Below, piece after piece: positions 40,010-51,330 of a stretch of 64,000 nucleotides of DNA. Position numbers and translations under genes: made by a program. The stretch comes from Prionace glauca (lineage: Eukaryota > Chordata > Chondrichthyes > Carcharhiniformes > Carcharhinidae). The stretch lies in contig CM075740.1 in assembly GCA_037974335.1 (NCBI GenBank), positions 13,785,071 to 13,849,070 of the forward strand. Direction: 5' to 3'. The notes under the pieces were generated by a model. The model did no database searches. It worked only from the letters and a program-made list of their open reading frames with translations, and was not told where the DNA came from. Numbering within the stretch: the stretch's first letter is position 1; every line of letters starts with the position of its first letter.

Positions 40010-40080
40010 CAGTAGCGGGGTGTAGTCATCGTGGCCTTGGTCAGTATTTATTGCTCAACCTAAATTAACCCTGAGAAGGG
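40010..40080 (-). mobile_element. HE1-like SINE 3' module fragment
   Basis: TTGGTCAGTATTTATTGCTC and CCTGAGAAGG match the terminal module seen at 8233-8350 and 49503-49650. Short and old. Confidence 0.5.
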
Positions 40081-40229
40081 TCTTTATTTAGACATGATTT
40101 ACTATATACTTGAATTCCACAGGTCGAAATGTTGTGCAAGGCTGAGTGGTTCTGAGCATATTCAGAGATAGGTTGCTTTTCTTTCCTTCATGGAGGGTGG
40201 ACATGGATGTCAACGCCAACATTTGTTGT

Positions 40230-41400
40230 CATAAATACATAAGAAAATAAGAACTGGGGACAGGAGTAAGCCATCTGGCTCCTCAAGCCTGCTCCGCCAT
40301 TCAATTAGATCATGGCTAATCTTTTCATGGACTCTGCTCCCCTTATCTGCTCACTCACCATAAACTATAATTCCTTTTGCTGTTCAAAATTTATCTATCC
40401 TTGCCTTAAAAACATTCAGCGAGGTAGCCTCAACTGCTGCCGTGGGGAGAGAATTTCACAGATTCACACAACTTTGGGTGAAGAAGTTCCTCCTCAACTC
40501 AGTCCTAAATTTTCTCCCCGTATTTTGCGACCATGTTCCCTCGTTCTAGTTTCATATGCCAGTGGAAACAACTTCCTTACTTCAATTCCTTAATAGTCTT
40601 ATCAATTCCTTAATAGTCTTACATGTTTCTATAAGATCTCCCCTCGTTCTTCTGAATTCCAATAAGCAGAGTCCCAGTCTACTCAGTCTGTCCTCATAAG
40701 CCAAACCTCGCAACTCCGGATTCAAACTCTTGAATTTCTTCTGCACCTTCCTCCAGTGCCATTATATCCTTTCTCGAGTAAGCAGAACAAAACTGTACAC
40801 AATCCTCCAGGTGTGGCCTCACCAGCACCTCATACAGTTGCAGCATAACATCAATGTTTTTAAATTCCATCCTTCTAGCAATGAAGGACAAAATTTCATT
40901 TGCCTTCTTACTACCTGCTGCATCCGCAAACCAACTTTTTGGGATTCATACACAAGGACACCTGGTCCCTCTGCACAGCAGCATGCTATAATTTGTTTCC
41001 ATTTAAATAATAGTCCATTTTGATGTTTTCCTATCAAAATGGATGACCTCATATTTACCAACATTCTACTCCATCTGCCAGAACCTTGCCCACTCACTTA
41101 GACTATCTATATCGCTTTGCAAACTTTCAATGTCCTCTACACACTTTGCCCGAAAACTCATTTTAGTGTCATATGTGAATTCTGACGCACTGCACTTGGT
41201 CCTCATCAATGTAAATTGTAAACAATTGCGGACCCAACATTGATTCATGAGGCAACCTGGTAGTCATTGATTGAGAACCAGAAAAGCACCCATTTAACGC
41301 CCACCCCAACCCCGCTTTGCTTGCTGTTAGTTAACCAATCCTTTATCAATGCTAATTTATTACCTGTAACACCTTCATGCTATGCAGCATCCTTTGGTGC
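40230..41400 (-). mobile_element. CR1-like LINE, 3' half
   Basis: The plus strand starts with the tail and 3' UTR (TAAGAAAATAAGAACTGGGG, CGCCATTCAATTAGATCATG). The minus strand reads FIARRMEFKNIDVMLQLYEV, LVRPHLEDCVQFCSAYSRKD, CRQMKFCPSL and WARFWQME. Same clade as the intact LINE, with several stops and frame changes. Confidence 0.82.
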
Positions 41401-41403
41401 AGC

Positions 41404-42677
41404 ACCTAATCTAATAGAATCATAAAACCATAGATAATTACAGCTCAGAAACAGGCCTTTTGGTCCTTCGTTTCTGTGCCGGGTCATTTGTTTTTGCCTA
41501 GTCCCACTGACCTGCATTTGGACCATATTTCTCCAGGCCCCTCTCATCCATGAACCCGTCCAGGTTTTTCTTCAATGTTAAAAATGACCCCTCATTTACC
41601 ACTTTACCGGCAGCTCATTCCACACTCCCACACCTCTCTGCATGAATAATACCCCATTCCCCTTATATTCCCTTTAAACTTTTCTCCTTTCACCCTTAAC
41701 CCATAAGGTGGAGATTTAAAAGGAATTCCAATTTTCTAATGCTACAATGAGCAGCAGGCACAGATTTAGGGATCTGGGCAAAAAGTACGGAATGTCTGAC
41801 GAAAACTTTTTTCTCCTCCAGTCTCAGTGGAAAAAGCCTGCTTGCATTCACTCTATCCGTACACATCAAAATCTCATACACCTCTGTCAAATCTCCCCTC
41901 CTTCTTCTACTCTCCAGGGAATAAAGACCTCACCTATTCAATCTCTGTAACTCAGCTTCTCAAGTCCCGGCAACATCCTTGTGAACCTTTCCTGCACTCT
42001 TTCAACCTTATTTACATCCTTCCTGTAACTAGGTGACCAAAACTATATACAATACTCGAAGTTCGGCCTCACCAATGCCTTATGCAACCTTACTATAACA
42101 CTCAACCTTTTATACTCGACACTCCGATTGATAAAGGTCAATGTACCAAAAGCACACTTTACGACCCAATCCACCTGTGACGCCACTTTTAGGGAGTTCT
42201 GTACCTGTATTCCCAGATCCCTCTGTTCAACTGCACTCTTCAGAGTTCAACCATTAACCCTGTACGTTCTACTTTGGTTTGTCCTTTCAAAATGCAATAC
42301 CTCACACTTGTCTGCGTTAACTTCCATTTGCCATTTTTCAGCACATTTTTCTAGTTGGTCCAAACCCCTCTGCAAGCTTTGAAAACTGTCCACTACACCT
42401 ACAATCTTTGTATCATCAGCAAATTTGCTGATCCAATTTACCACATTATCATCCAGATCATTGATATAGATGACAAACAACAATGGACCCAACACCGATC
42501 CCTGCAGCACGCCACTCATCACAGGCCTCCACTCAGAGAAGCAATCTTCCACAACCACTGTGTGGTTTCTTCCATTGAGCCAGTCTCTAATCCAATTTAC
42601 AAATACCCCATGTACACCTAGGGACTCAACATTCCTAACCAACCTTCCATGAGGGGCCTCATCAAAGGTCTTCTGGA
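41404..42677 (-). mobile_element. CR1-like LINE, second family, 3' portion
   Basis: A different tail (complement of TTCTATGATT) and minus-strand peptides FDEAPHGRLVRNVESLGVHG, LNGRNHTVVVEDCFSEWRPV, MSGVLQGSVLGPLLFVIYIN, KFADDTKIVGVVDS and WQMEVNADKCEVLHFER define this copy. The GVPQGSVLGP equivalent has Leu for Pro (GVLQGS). It is interrupted at 42677 by a repeat and continues at 42930. A short plus-oriented LINE piece lies near 41707-41810. Confidence 0.85.
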
Positions 42678-42929
42678 TTATTTTTATTTGATTTATTATA
42701 ATCACATGTATTAACATACAGTGAAAAGTATTGTTTTTGTGCGCTATGCAGACATAACAAAACGTTCATAGAGAATGAAAGGAGAGAGTGCAGAATGCAA
42801 TGTTAGTCATGGATAATGTAGATAAAGATCAACTTAATGCAAGGTAGGTCCATTCAAATGTCAAACGCCAGCAGAGAAGAAAAAGCTATTCCTGAGTCGT
42901 TTGGTACTTGACTTCAGATTTTTGTATCT
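42678..42929 (+). mobile_element. non-autonomous repeat inserted in the LINE, TSD TTCTGGA
   Basis: The element runs from TTATTTTTATTTGATTTATT through AAAAGTATTGTTTTTGTGCG to CTTCAGATTTTTGTATCT. It interrupts the YLDFQK/FDE coding block of the surrounding LINE. The 7-bp word TTCTGGA occurs on both sides (42671-42677 and 42930-42936) and once in an unbroken LINE, so it is the target-site duplication. It is the same family as 32935-33150. Confidence 0.82.
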
Positions 42930-43375
42930 TTCTGGAAATCCAGATACACCACATCCACAGGTACGTCATTGAAATCTTCTCAAAGAATTTTAACACATGA
43001 GTCAAACGTGACCTGCCCTTCATGAACCCATGCTGTGTCTTCGCAATGGATGTTAAGCTAACTGGCCTGTAGTTACCCGCCTTTTGTCTATCTCCTTCTT
43101 TAAACAGTGGCGTCGCATTTGCTATTTTCCAATCTGCAGCAACCTCTCCAGATTTGAACACTTACCACTAGTGCATTTGCTAATTCCCCCGCCATCTCTT
43201 TTAGTACCCTGGGATGCGTTCCATCAGCTCCAGGAGATTCCGCTACCTTTCGCCCCATGAGCTCAACACTATTTCTTTAGTGGTAATGATAGCTTCTAAG
43301 TCCTCACACGCCATAGCATTCTTGTTATTAATTTTTAGCATGTTATTCATCAGTGCCTGGAAAAACGTGTGGAAC
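42930..43375 (-). mobile_element. CR1-like LINE, continuation upstream of the insertion
   Basis: The minus strand reads FKSGEVAADWKIANATPLFK, EGDRQKAGNYRPVSLTSIAK and TQHGFMKGRSRLTHVLKFFE, the blocks that precede YLDFQKAFD. Together with 41404-42677 it is one LINE copy split by the insertion. Confidence 0.85.
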
Positions 43376-43417
43376 CTTTTAGTTCACAAACAGATGCATT
43401 GAGTACAAAACCAGACA

Positions 43418-43737
43418 AGTGTGCTGAAGGTTTATATAGTCCTGGTTAGGCCAAAACTAACATATTGCGTCCAGTACTGGTCACCACTCTTTCGGGAGGA
43501 GGTGAAGATCCTTAAGAGAGTGCAGAGGAGATTTGCCAGGACGATTCTAGGAAATTTAGGAAGAAGATTAAGTGGGAGACCTGGGGCAGTTCAGATGGGA
43601 AAAAGGGGAACTTGACGGAAGTGCACAAGGAGTGGCAGTTTTCATGAGTGGGGACAGAAAAGCAGTTCCAATTTTCTGTGGTACAATGAGCAGAAGACAC
43701 AGATTTAAAGATTTGAGCAAAAAGTACAGGGAATGTC
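43418..43737 (+). mobile_element. CR1-like LINE, ORF2 C-terminal part
   Basis: LKVYIVLVRPKLTYCVQYWS, LFREEVKILKRVQRRFARTI and later SRRHRFKDLSKKYRECQ mark this plus-strand copy. It lies head to head with the minus-strand LINE before it and is cut off by a SINE. Confidence 0.8.
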
Positions 43738-44100
43738 AGAGAACAAAGAACAAAAAAACAGCCCGGGAAACAGGCCCTTCGGCCCAACGAGCCCGCGCTG
43801 CCATTTTAACATTCCCAATACCCCCTCCACCCATGAGCCTAATCTATCCTTATGGCATTCCACATTGAGGGAAAACTAATTTAGGGATATTAATTACCTC
43901 CAATCAGCCTAATAGCACATCTTTGGGGTGTGGGAGGAAACCGGAGCACCCGGAGAAAATCCACGCAAGCACGGGGAGAATGCGCAAACTCCCACAGACA
44001 CTGACCGAAATCCATGTGTCTGCACAGCAAACAGTGATGGTCACGGAGCTCTCGTGTTGCCCAGCATCTGGTCCAGTTTAAGCGTACACTAACGACATGA
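43738..44100 (-). mobile_element. SINE with (TTGTTCT)n tail, minus strand
   Basis: The plus strand begins with the tail complement (AGAACAAAGAACAAAAAAAC). It continues AGGCCCTTCGGCCCAACGAG, GGTGTGGGAGGAAACCGGAG and CCATGTGTCTGCACAGC. Third copy of the subfamily next to the intact LINE. Confidence 0.85.
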
Positions 44101-44149
44101 AGTACGAGGCGATTTTCGAACATCCAAGAGCAGCCCTTCTACGACCCAT

Positions 44150-44415
44150 CGCGTGTATCCCCTTTGTTGGACAAGAAGGCGGACTGGCTTAAAACCTGAG
44201 GAAGACTTTTCCTGATATGAGTACGAGAGTGCTAGGAACAGAGGCTATCATTGATTTCAAAAGAAAATAAGATATGCACCTCATGGAAACACACTTGCAT
44301 GGTTATGGAATAGAGCTAGAGAATGCGACTGGCTGTTTTGCTCATTCGGAATCGGGATACACTCGATGAACCGAATCGTCAAATCTGCTGTAATGCTTAC
44401 ATAACTATGATATTA
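44150..44415 (+). mobile_element. LINE 3' end fragment
   Basis: TGGCTTAAAACCTGAGGAAG, CTATCATTGATTTCAAAAGA and GAGAATGCGACTGGCTGTTT match a CR1-like 3' end. It may be the far side of the copy interrupted by the SINE at 43.74-44.10 kb. Confidence 0.5.
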
Positions 44416-45075
44416 TAATAGTTTATCACACAACTATTTGCGTTATGAAGAATTGGGAGCAGTAACATTTTCATTGTCGGGTCGATCGGCACAGAAAAGA
44501 ACCAGAAATAATTGCATTTCGAGGCCTGACCGTTCTGGTCGCGGATAACATTTTATTAATACAGCAATCGTGCTACACTATAGTAAAGGGGGAGCCAATC
44601 TGATTACCCTTCAGATACCGATCCTAAGAAGTACCTGCAGAATTACGCTCACTGACCATAGCCCTACATACTTTCCATCTTAATCTATTTTGATAATATC
44701 CTGTCTCAGTTATTATAGAATCGTATTTCATCGCTCAGTCTGCCATGGCAAAGTAGATCTTAAAACTTCGCCTTGGATTCCCACACCCGCCCCCTCCTCG
44801 CACTTCAGTTTCTATCACAAATTACTTTAATTTTTTGGATTCGGGCTTTCTGCCTCTGGAAACAGTTTATTTCCATTTTCTCCGTCAAGCTCAGTCAAAA
44901 AGGTCTCAATCAAATCTCTCCTTAACCAGATCTGCTCCGAACAGAACATCCCAATTTTACCTAATCACTTTGTTTTTCATTCCTTTCAAATGAATTAGTC
45001 GTCATGGGTCCCGTCTAAATTAAATTAATATCTAATGCTCACAACATGACGATACTGCATTCACATTATTTTAAT
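44416..45075. other. AT-rich intergenic DNA, nothing recognised
   Basis: No gene or named repeat. Confidence 0.4.
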
Positions 45076-45119
45076 AATGCTTTGAAAGAGTCGGGTATTC
45101 AGCTACAAATATCAGCGAG

Positions 45120-45491
45120 ATGGCAGTATCTGCTTTTCAATGCCTGTCCTTGGAAACCGCAGACAACAGGAGGATGGGGAGAGTAAAGCATGGAGAGAGA
45201 CCCGCGTGGAGTGAGCAAACACAGGACCACGGAGATAAAATGAGATTGGTCAGTGAACCCGAGCAGATCCCGATCACAAGGGAAGCAGAACACAGCGGAA
45301 ACAAGAGACGAACCGAGAGAGAAGGTGCACAGCGCCGCAGAGCAACTCTGCGATCTTCTCTGACCTGCTTACTCCTGAAAGGCGTGCCCTGGACCGTTGC
45401 CCATCTGGAAAGCTGGGCCAGCGATGCACACCGGGCGGAAGCTCTCTGCGGGCCCTCGCGCATTATGTTCTTGACGCTAGGCCAAACCTAA
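45120..45491 (+). other. GC-rich open segment of unknown nature
   Basis: A plus-strand frame of 123 codons and an overlapping minus-strand frame of 108 codons are both open in a GC-rich patch. The plus product is very polar (many R, E and Q) up to a leucine-rich LTCLLLKGVPW, and matches no family I know. With both strands open, base composition alone could explain it. Confidence 0.25.
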
Positions 45492-45994
45492 GCAACAAGA
45501 ATTGATAGCTGAGGACAATATAAGAAATATCAAATGGTTTATGTGAATAATAGTGGCGCATATGAAGACCAATGTCATGAAGTTAACATTTTGATTAAAT
45601 GAAATGTAATTAAAGGCAGATGTTCCTTTTACTGCTGAGATGTCAAATAAGAGATTCCTATCACATGGCTGCTCACCAAGAATATGTGATGCAACACTGC
45701 CACCTACTGGTGCAATGACATACGACACAGAGGTTATATAACCGCCTATTGGTGCAATATCGTTTGACAAATATCGTTTGGCCCCCTAGGAACCAATTGG
45801 TTCTCAGTAAATCAAATGTTGTTTTTGTTTTGAGTATATGACTTCAAGATTGAGATCTGTCTGCTACGCCTAAGTCATACCTGACAAAAGAACAATCTGC
45901 CCGAATGTAATCAGCTGGCAGGCATAAATGGGTCATTTTCTGATTGGCAAGGATGGCGTCTCGCATGTGCCTGTGGTGGGGCTTCAAAATTATG
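45492..45994. other. intergenic DNA with a degenerate short duplication
   Basis: CACCTACTGGTGCAATGACA and CGCCTATTGGTGCAATATCG lie about 48 bp apart, recalling the word CATCTACTGGTG in the module at 4.9 and 23.8 kb. Nothing else recognised. Confidence 0.35.
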
Positions 45995-46985
45995 CAATTT
46001 ATATCAATGACTTAGATGGGGAAGTGAAGGCCTAGTAGCTAAATTTGCAGGTAGAAATGTAGAAAGTAGATTCTGCAGAGGATTTCAGCAGGTTGTAGGC
46101 GGCATGGATAGATTACGCAAGTCGACAAAAATCTAGCACCTGGAGTATAATGTGTTGAAAGTGCGAATATGCTCAATTAGTCGGGAATATATATGTATAT
46201 TTTAATGTTTATTGCATGAACAAAAACATCTGCATCATTCAGAGGTTATGTGGGATATAGGTTTTTTGGTGCATGAGTGACAAAAATCAATCTGTAGATA
46301 CAGAAAGTAACTAAGTAGGTTAATGGAATTAGATCCTTTAAGTGAGTGGAATTGAACATAAAAGTGAGGATGTTATGCTTCAGTTATACAGGGCAACAGT
46401 GAGAGCCAATCTCGAATATTGTGCGTAGTGTTGATCTCCTTACTTAGGAAGGATGTAAATGAATTGGAGAAAGTTGAGATGAGTTTTATTAGATTGATAT
46501 CTAGATAGAACGGGAGGTCTTATAAAGAAAGGCTAAACAGACAGGCTTGTTTCCACTGGGATTTAGGAGAGTGAGGGTTGACTTGATCGAAGGATATAAG
46601 ATCCTGAATGATCTTGACAGCGTCGACATGGAAAGGATGTTTCCTCTTGTGGTTGAGTCCAGGACAAGGGACGCTGCTTTCAAACTAGATATCGCTTCTT
46701 TAGGACAACGGTGAGGAGAATGTATTTTTTTCCCTCTGAGAGTGTTGTGCAACTTTGGAACGCTTTGCATCAGACGGCGGTAGAGACGGAGTCATCGAAA
46801 AATTGAAAGGCGGAAAGTAGATAAGCTGTTGTTGCGTATGAAAATCGGAGGTGATCAGGTGTAGGTGGAAATTTAGATGTTGAAACAAAACGAACAGGCA
46901 TTATCATATCAAATAGTAGAACACGTCAGAGAGGCTGAATGGCCTACTTCTGCTCCTATTTTGTATGTTCATATAAGTCTTGCAT
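45995..46985 (+). mobile_element. CR1-like LINE, 3' half, decayed
   Basis: The order of blocks is AATGACTTAGATGGGGAAGT (the ...INDLDGE region), then MLQLYRATVRANLEYCA-like sequence, VNELEKVEMSFIRLIS-like sequence and the terminal GGCTGAATGGCCTACTTCTG. All frames are broken; old. Confidence 0.75.
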
Positions 46986-47254
46986 CTATTATTCGGGGTG
47001 TTGTGATGAATTCATAAATATATATCAGATAAATCTAATGGGTTTCTTGGATCTGTTTCACTAAAGAAAATATCGGACACATAAGACAAAATAGCTGTCT
47101 TGACATAATGCCACAGTCACCAGATATGTGGAATGGGGATATCGTCTAGGATTTTCGAATTGCATATCAATTTGTATAGATAGTGTCTATTTAATGCCGA
47201 GATGCAGCACTAATTTCACCTTGCTGTTTCGGTAAGGAGTTTCTTCTCAAAATC
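46986..47254. other. intergenic DNA, nothing recognised
   Basis: Short AT-rich spacer between a LINE and a SINE. Confidence 0.4.
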
Positions 47255-47605
47255 CAGCGGAGTTTCGGGGAGTTGGCTAGTAGTATTCTCACTGGACTAG
47301 TAGTCCAGCAACCCAAGATAATCACAATCCCGCCACGGCGGGTGGTGAAGTTTGAATTCAATAAATACCTGGAACCTTTATGCTGATTGTCGTAAAAGTC
47401 AATTTGATTCACTAATGCCCTTTAGGAAGGAAATCTGCCGTCCTTACCTGGTCTGTCTTACAAGCGACTCCAGATACACAGCAATGTGTTCGACTCTTAC
47501 ATACCCTCTGAAAATGAGCAAGCTACTCAGTTCAAGGGCAATTAGGGACGAGTAACAAATGCTGGATCAGCCAGCGGCGCTTCCACCCGATGGACGAATA
47601 AAAGT
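47255..47605 (+). mobile_element. HE1-like tRNA-derived SINE, near full length
   Basis: It contains TATTCTCACTGGACTAGTAG, CCACGGCGGGTGGTGAAGTT, TGAATTCAATAAATACCTGG, TCTGCCGTCCTTACCTGGTC, CAGGCGACTCCAG-like sequence and GGCAATTAGGGACGAGTAAC. It ends near CAGCCAGCGGCGCTTCCACC. It is the most complete copy of this type here. Confidence 0.83.
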
Positions 47606-47734
47606 TACTGCTGTGGAGTGGGAGGAGCTCAAGGACATTCCTGGTAGTGTGTGTGGAAATGCTTTTTGGACAGCTGCCAACGTCAGAAATATTTTAATGG
47701 CTCGGTTGAATGTGCATAGAAATGCTAAATGGGA

Positions 47735-48545
47735 ATCAATCTGCAAAGAATGTGAGTGAACGCATTTGTGGAGGTCAAACAAAGCAAGGGAATATCAAAT
47801 GGTGGAAATATATTAAGAGGGGTTGAGGAATGAGAGATCTTGGGGCACATGTCCATAGGTTCTTAAACGTACCAGGACAAAAGGACATGCCGATCAAGAA
47901 AGCTTGTGGAATGTTTCCCATTATTGGCGGAGGTATTCATTACAAAAATCGGGATGAAGTAATGGAACTGCCTAAAATGCTGATTTGGCCCCAGTTTGAA
48001 TCATTTTGCACTGTTCTGGCCACGACGTTACTGGAAGAACAATTGTTCTGAAGAGAATGCAGAGAAAATATGAAGTAATGTTGCCAGGTTGTGAAAATTG
48101 CAGATATGAGGAGAGATTGCACAGGCGAGAGTTCTTTTCGTTAGAACAGAGGAGGATAAAGGGTGAACTAACCGAGGCATACAAAAATATGAGGGGCCTT
48201 TACCGGTTAAACAGGAAATATTTGATCCCTCAGCTGATCAATTCCCAGAGGTATAGATTTACGTTGATTGGGAGAAAGATGACAGGGGACATGCGGAATA
48301 TGCCTTTCACTCAAAAGGTCATGGGTTACTGGAACTCGCTGTCTATGTTGGTGGTTGAGGCAGAAATGTTAACTCATTTTAACGGTACCTGATCCTACAT
48401 CTCACGGTTTGTAACCTGTAGGGTCACAGACCATTGAGAAACTCTCAATCAGCGGCTCGTAACATTTTTCTCTGTTTTCTGATGCAGATACGATGGGCTA
48501 AATGTCCTATTTCTGCGGTGTAACCTTTTCTATGATTCTGGGGGA
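47735..48545 (+). mobile_element. CR1-like LINE, 3' end (same family as 6.7 kb)
   Basis: RMQRKYEVMLPGCENCRYEE, REFFSLEQRRIKGELTEAYK and FTQKVMGYWNSLSMLVVEAE are in a 128-codon open frame (48006-48392). The 3' end reads GATGGGCTAAATGTCC with a TTCTATGATTCTG tail. It is better preserved than the 6.7 kb copy. Confidence 0.83.
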
Positions 48546-48599
48546 AAAAATATAGGGGACGTTTGTCGATTGCAAGGTGTGCCCTTCAAACCGGCCTGG

Positions 48600-48770
48600 A
48601 AAGATAAGGTTAAAGCAAATCAATGCGGATGTTGGAAGCTGGAAAGAAAAACTAAAAATTCTGGGAAATCTCAGCATGTCCTGAAACATCTGTGGAGAGG
48701 GAATAGAACTGATGTTTCCATTCAGGATCACACTTCGCCAGAGCAGAAGACAAGGAAAATCTGACCAGAC
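48600..48770 (+). repeat. interspersed shark repeat (copy of 7578-7745)
   Basis: GATGTTGGAAGCTGGAAAGA, TTCTGGGAAATCTCAGCATG, TCTGTGGAGAGGGAATAGAA and CACTTCGCCAGAGCAGAAGA align collinearly with 7578-7745. The linker that joins it to the LINE 3' end is also shared. Confidence 0.7.
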
Positions 48771-49502
48771 TTTTACGATGATGGCGAGGGGGAGGAGAGA
48801 GAATGTGGAAAATAAAATAAGAATATTATCGTAGTATCAAAATCCAGATCAACCTTTCTCAGTCCAGTGTCAGGATGAAAAAACAGAGGGTTCGATTTTA
48901 GGCGAAGACGCTGTTTCTCCACCAACGTCCCCCCTTCCCCCGCCCCAAACACACACATACAAATACCCTCCTCACCCCTCCCCATTGTACTGGGAAGAAA
49001 ACTCCGATTATTGGTTCCCAGGCTTATTAAGTCAGTTACCCTGCAGCGACATTGCTGGCGGTAGCCTGCATTGTTTCAGAGTGAGTCCTCCGCCCTCCCT
49101 CGGAGGCAGTGCTGCCTAATCTGATGAGCTGACATCTCCATCAGCTCGGAAGTACCAAGAACGAACACTGCTGTCAGCTATTTCCCCAAGCACAACAGTC
49201 ACGTGAACTAAGAATTCAGCTCTATATTTGGGGCAGTCTAGCTGGGACACCCCATCGCAGTAAAGATTAACCTCCTTGCCCTCGCCTTCCCGCGTTGCAG
49301 TTGAAATAGTGGTGGAAAGGGAATAAGGCTCTTACGTTGCTAGCGAATGTCCTGTTAAGGACCTCAATTGACCGAAGCGAGGAGGGAACTTCAGGCTGAC
49401 TGACACCCACGCAGATAGTAACCAAGCTGGGAATCAAACTCCGGGCCCTGGTGCTATGCTGCCCTCATGTTCGAGCAAAGGGATTTTTGTGTTTGTTCTT
49501 GA
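48771..49502. other. intergenic DNA, nothing recognised
   Basis: Includes a C-rich patch at 48928-48985. No gene or named repeat. Confidence 0.4.
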
Positions 49503-49650
49503 TATGGCAGCGTCCCGGGCAAGATCAGCATTTACTGAATAATCTTTTGAGAAGACAGTGATGAGCTGCTGCTTGTTGACTCTCTTAACTCCATGCTTTT
49601 TAGCTGCACCACAGTGATGTTGGGGAGGGATTTTCTGGAATTAACTAACA
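49503..49650 (-). mobile_element. HE1-like SINE 3' module
   Basis: GGGCAAGATCAGCATTTACT, GAGCTGCTGCTTGTTGAC and CCACAGTGATGTTGGGGAGG follow the order of the module at 8233-8350 and extend it. Confidence 0.55.
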
Positions 49651-49939
49651 AGAAAAAATAAACAGTGATTATAATTAAGGTGCGTTACTTGCATTATGGT
49701 AATGTTCCGAAAGACCTGTTTCCCTTTTGCACGTTTGGAAGCTGCAGTCGAAAGAAACGAGGCCACTTGTTGCTGTACATTTTGGAGCACTTACATACTT
49801 TTGTCACTTCGTGCTGGCATTGGAGAATGTAAATATTCAAGAGCATTGATCGCGAGCCAAGCTGCTTTATCCTGAATAACATCGAGGTTCTTGATTGTTT
49901 CTGGAGTTGCATTAAACCAGGCAAGTAGAGGGTATGCTG

Positions 49940-50035
49940 TGACAATCCTGACTGATGGCCATGAAAACATTGTCGACTGTCATAAAACGCCATCTGGTTC
50001 ACTAATATCCTTTCGTGAAGGGAATCAGCTCCCAC
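49940..50035 (+). mobile_element. HE1-like SINE fragment
   Basis: ACTGATGGCCATGAAAACAT, TGTCGACTGTCATAAAACGC and CATCTGGTTCACTAATATCC match the middle of the SINE at 61955-62175. Confidence 0.65.
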
Positions 50036-50104
50036 AGCAAGATCTTAGTGACAGTCGTCAGCAATGGAAATATGACATAAGCCTTAGATTTCAAAACTGG
50101 AGTC

Positions 50105-50790
50105 AAGCAGAGATGTATCAACACCCCATCCTTTTCTCCATCTTCATCACCACCATCGGTCACCTTGTCAAAAACAAGCTTTCCACTGAAATTCACAGAA
50201 TCTCCAAGATGGGTGGAAATTTTGCGACCTCAACCAGTTGAAATTGAAGAAGAGAATGATGATGACATTGCTTGCGGAAATTCAGTGTGTGGATGACATC
50301 ACCATCTCTGCTCTCAGAAGAGAATCCCCAAGCCATGCTTGATAGCTTTGTGGAAGCGTATCGAAGAATTCATCTCAGCTTCAACTTCAAGAAGACATAA
50401 GTTCTTTACTGACCCACTCCAAAGCAAAGTGTAATCCTTCCCTCTACAAAGATCAAGGAGATACTCTCCCAAATATGAAACATTTCCCCTATGTGGGGAA
50501 AGATCTCTTATCTAAGGCTGCCATTAACATAGAAACCCAACATCTCATTCCATCTGTGAGCGCCACCTTCAGACACTTAATGATAAGAGGGATTGGCGGC
50601 CCGGACATCTGTGCTGATACTATGATGCTCATGTGCAAGGCAATCAGTCTCCAGTGGCTCAGATACCTGGACTACATAAAGGTGCCATCTCAGGTGCCTG
50701 GAGTGGTACCACCAATGCTGTCTGAGATCAATGCTCCAAATCAACTGGGAAGACAGGCATACTAACATCAGCGTCCTTAACTTTCCCTCA
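50105..50790 (+). mobile_element. LINE fragment, second copy of the 27.7 kb family
   Basis: Reading frames give HPILFSIFITTIGHLVKNKL, MKHFPYVGKDLLSKAAINIE, TQHLIPSVSATFRHLMIRGI and VPPMLSEINAPNQLGRQAY. It overlaps and extends the part seen at 27748-28395, in the same orientation, and is frameshifted in several places. Confidence 0.72.
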
Positions 50791-51194
50791 AGCAGATTTG
50801 CTTGCGTTTAAAATGTAATTTTCAACAATAAATTACATGGACAAAAGACACCACGTTGCTCACTGGTGTTAACAACTGCAGTACTTACATGTTCTGTCAA
50901 TAAAACGTGGCATGATAAAGGGTGTCACGAAAAATACTCTCATCTTACAACAAGCTTTCTCAAGCACAGAAAAGCTGCCAGAAGGTATGCAGTCAGCTTG
51001 CTGTGAACCATTTTCATCTCACACAAAAAGACTTAGGAAATTTGTCTTCTAGCGCTTCTTCAAACAATTTCTAAAAACATCCAAGCAGAAGCTGCCAAAA
51101 ACTAAAGAACCACAGTCAGTGCAGCTGTCAGCAATACTGAAGGCATCCTCGCAAATTCAGCACCTCACGTGTTCAAACAGTGCAACCCGAACCA

Positions 51195-51330
51195 GGTAGA
51201 ACATAAGAAATAGGAGCAGGAGTAGGCCATCTAGCCCTTCGAGCCTGCCCTGCCATTCAATAAGATCATGGCTGATCTGTCGTGGCTCAGTTCCACCTTC
51301 CCGCCCTCTCCCACCACTTCAACGGGCAGA
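51195..51330 (-). mobile_element. LINE 3' tail of the tandem array
   Basis: ACATAAGAAATAGGAGCAGG, CATTCAATAAGATCATGGCT and TCCACCTTCCCGCCCTCTCC form the CR1-like 3' UTR. A short internal stretch present at 720-830 is missing here. Confidence 0.8.

Noticed and set aside
47559-47759. Plus-strand frame of 66 codons near 47.6 kb
   Set aside because: It runs across the end of an HE1-like SINE into a LINE; no protein similarity.
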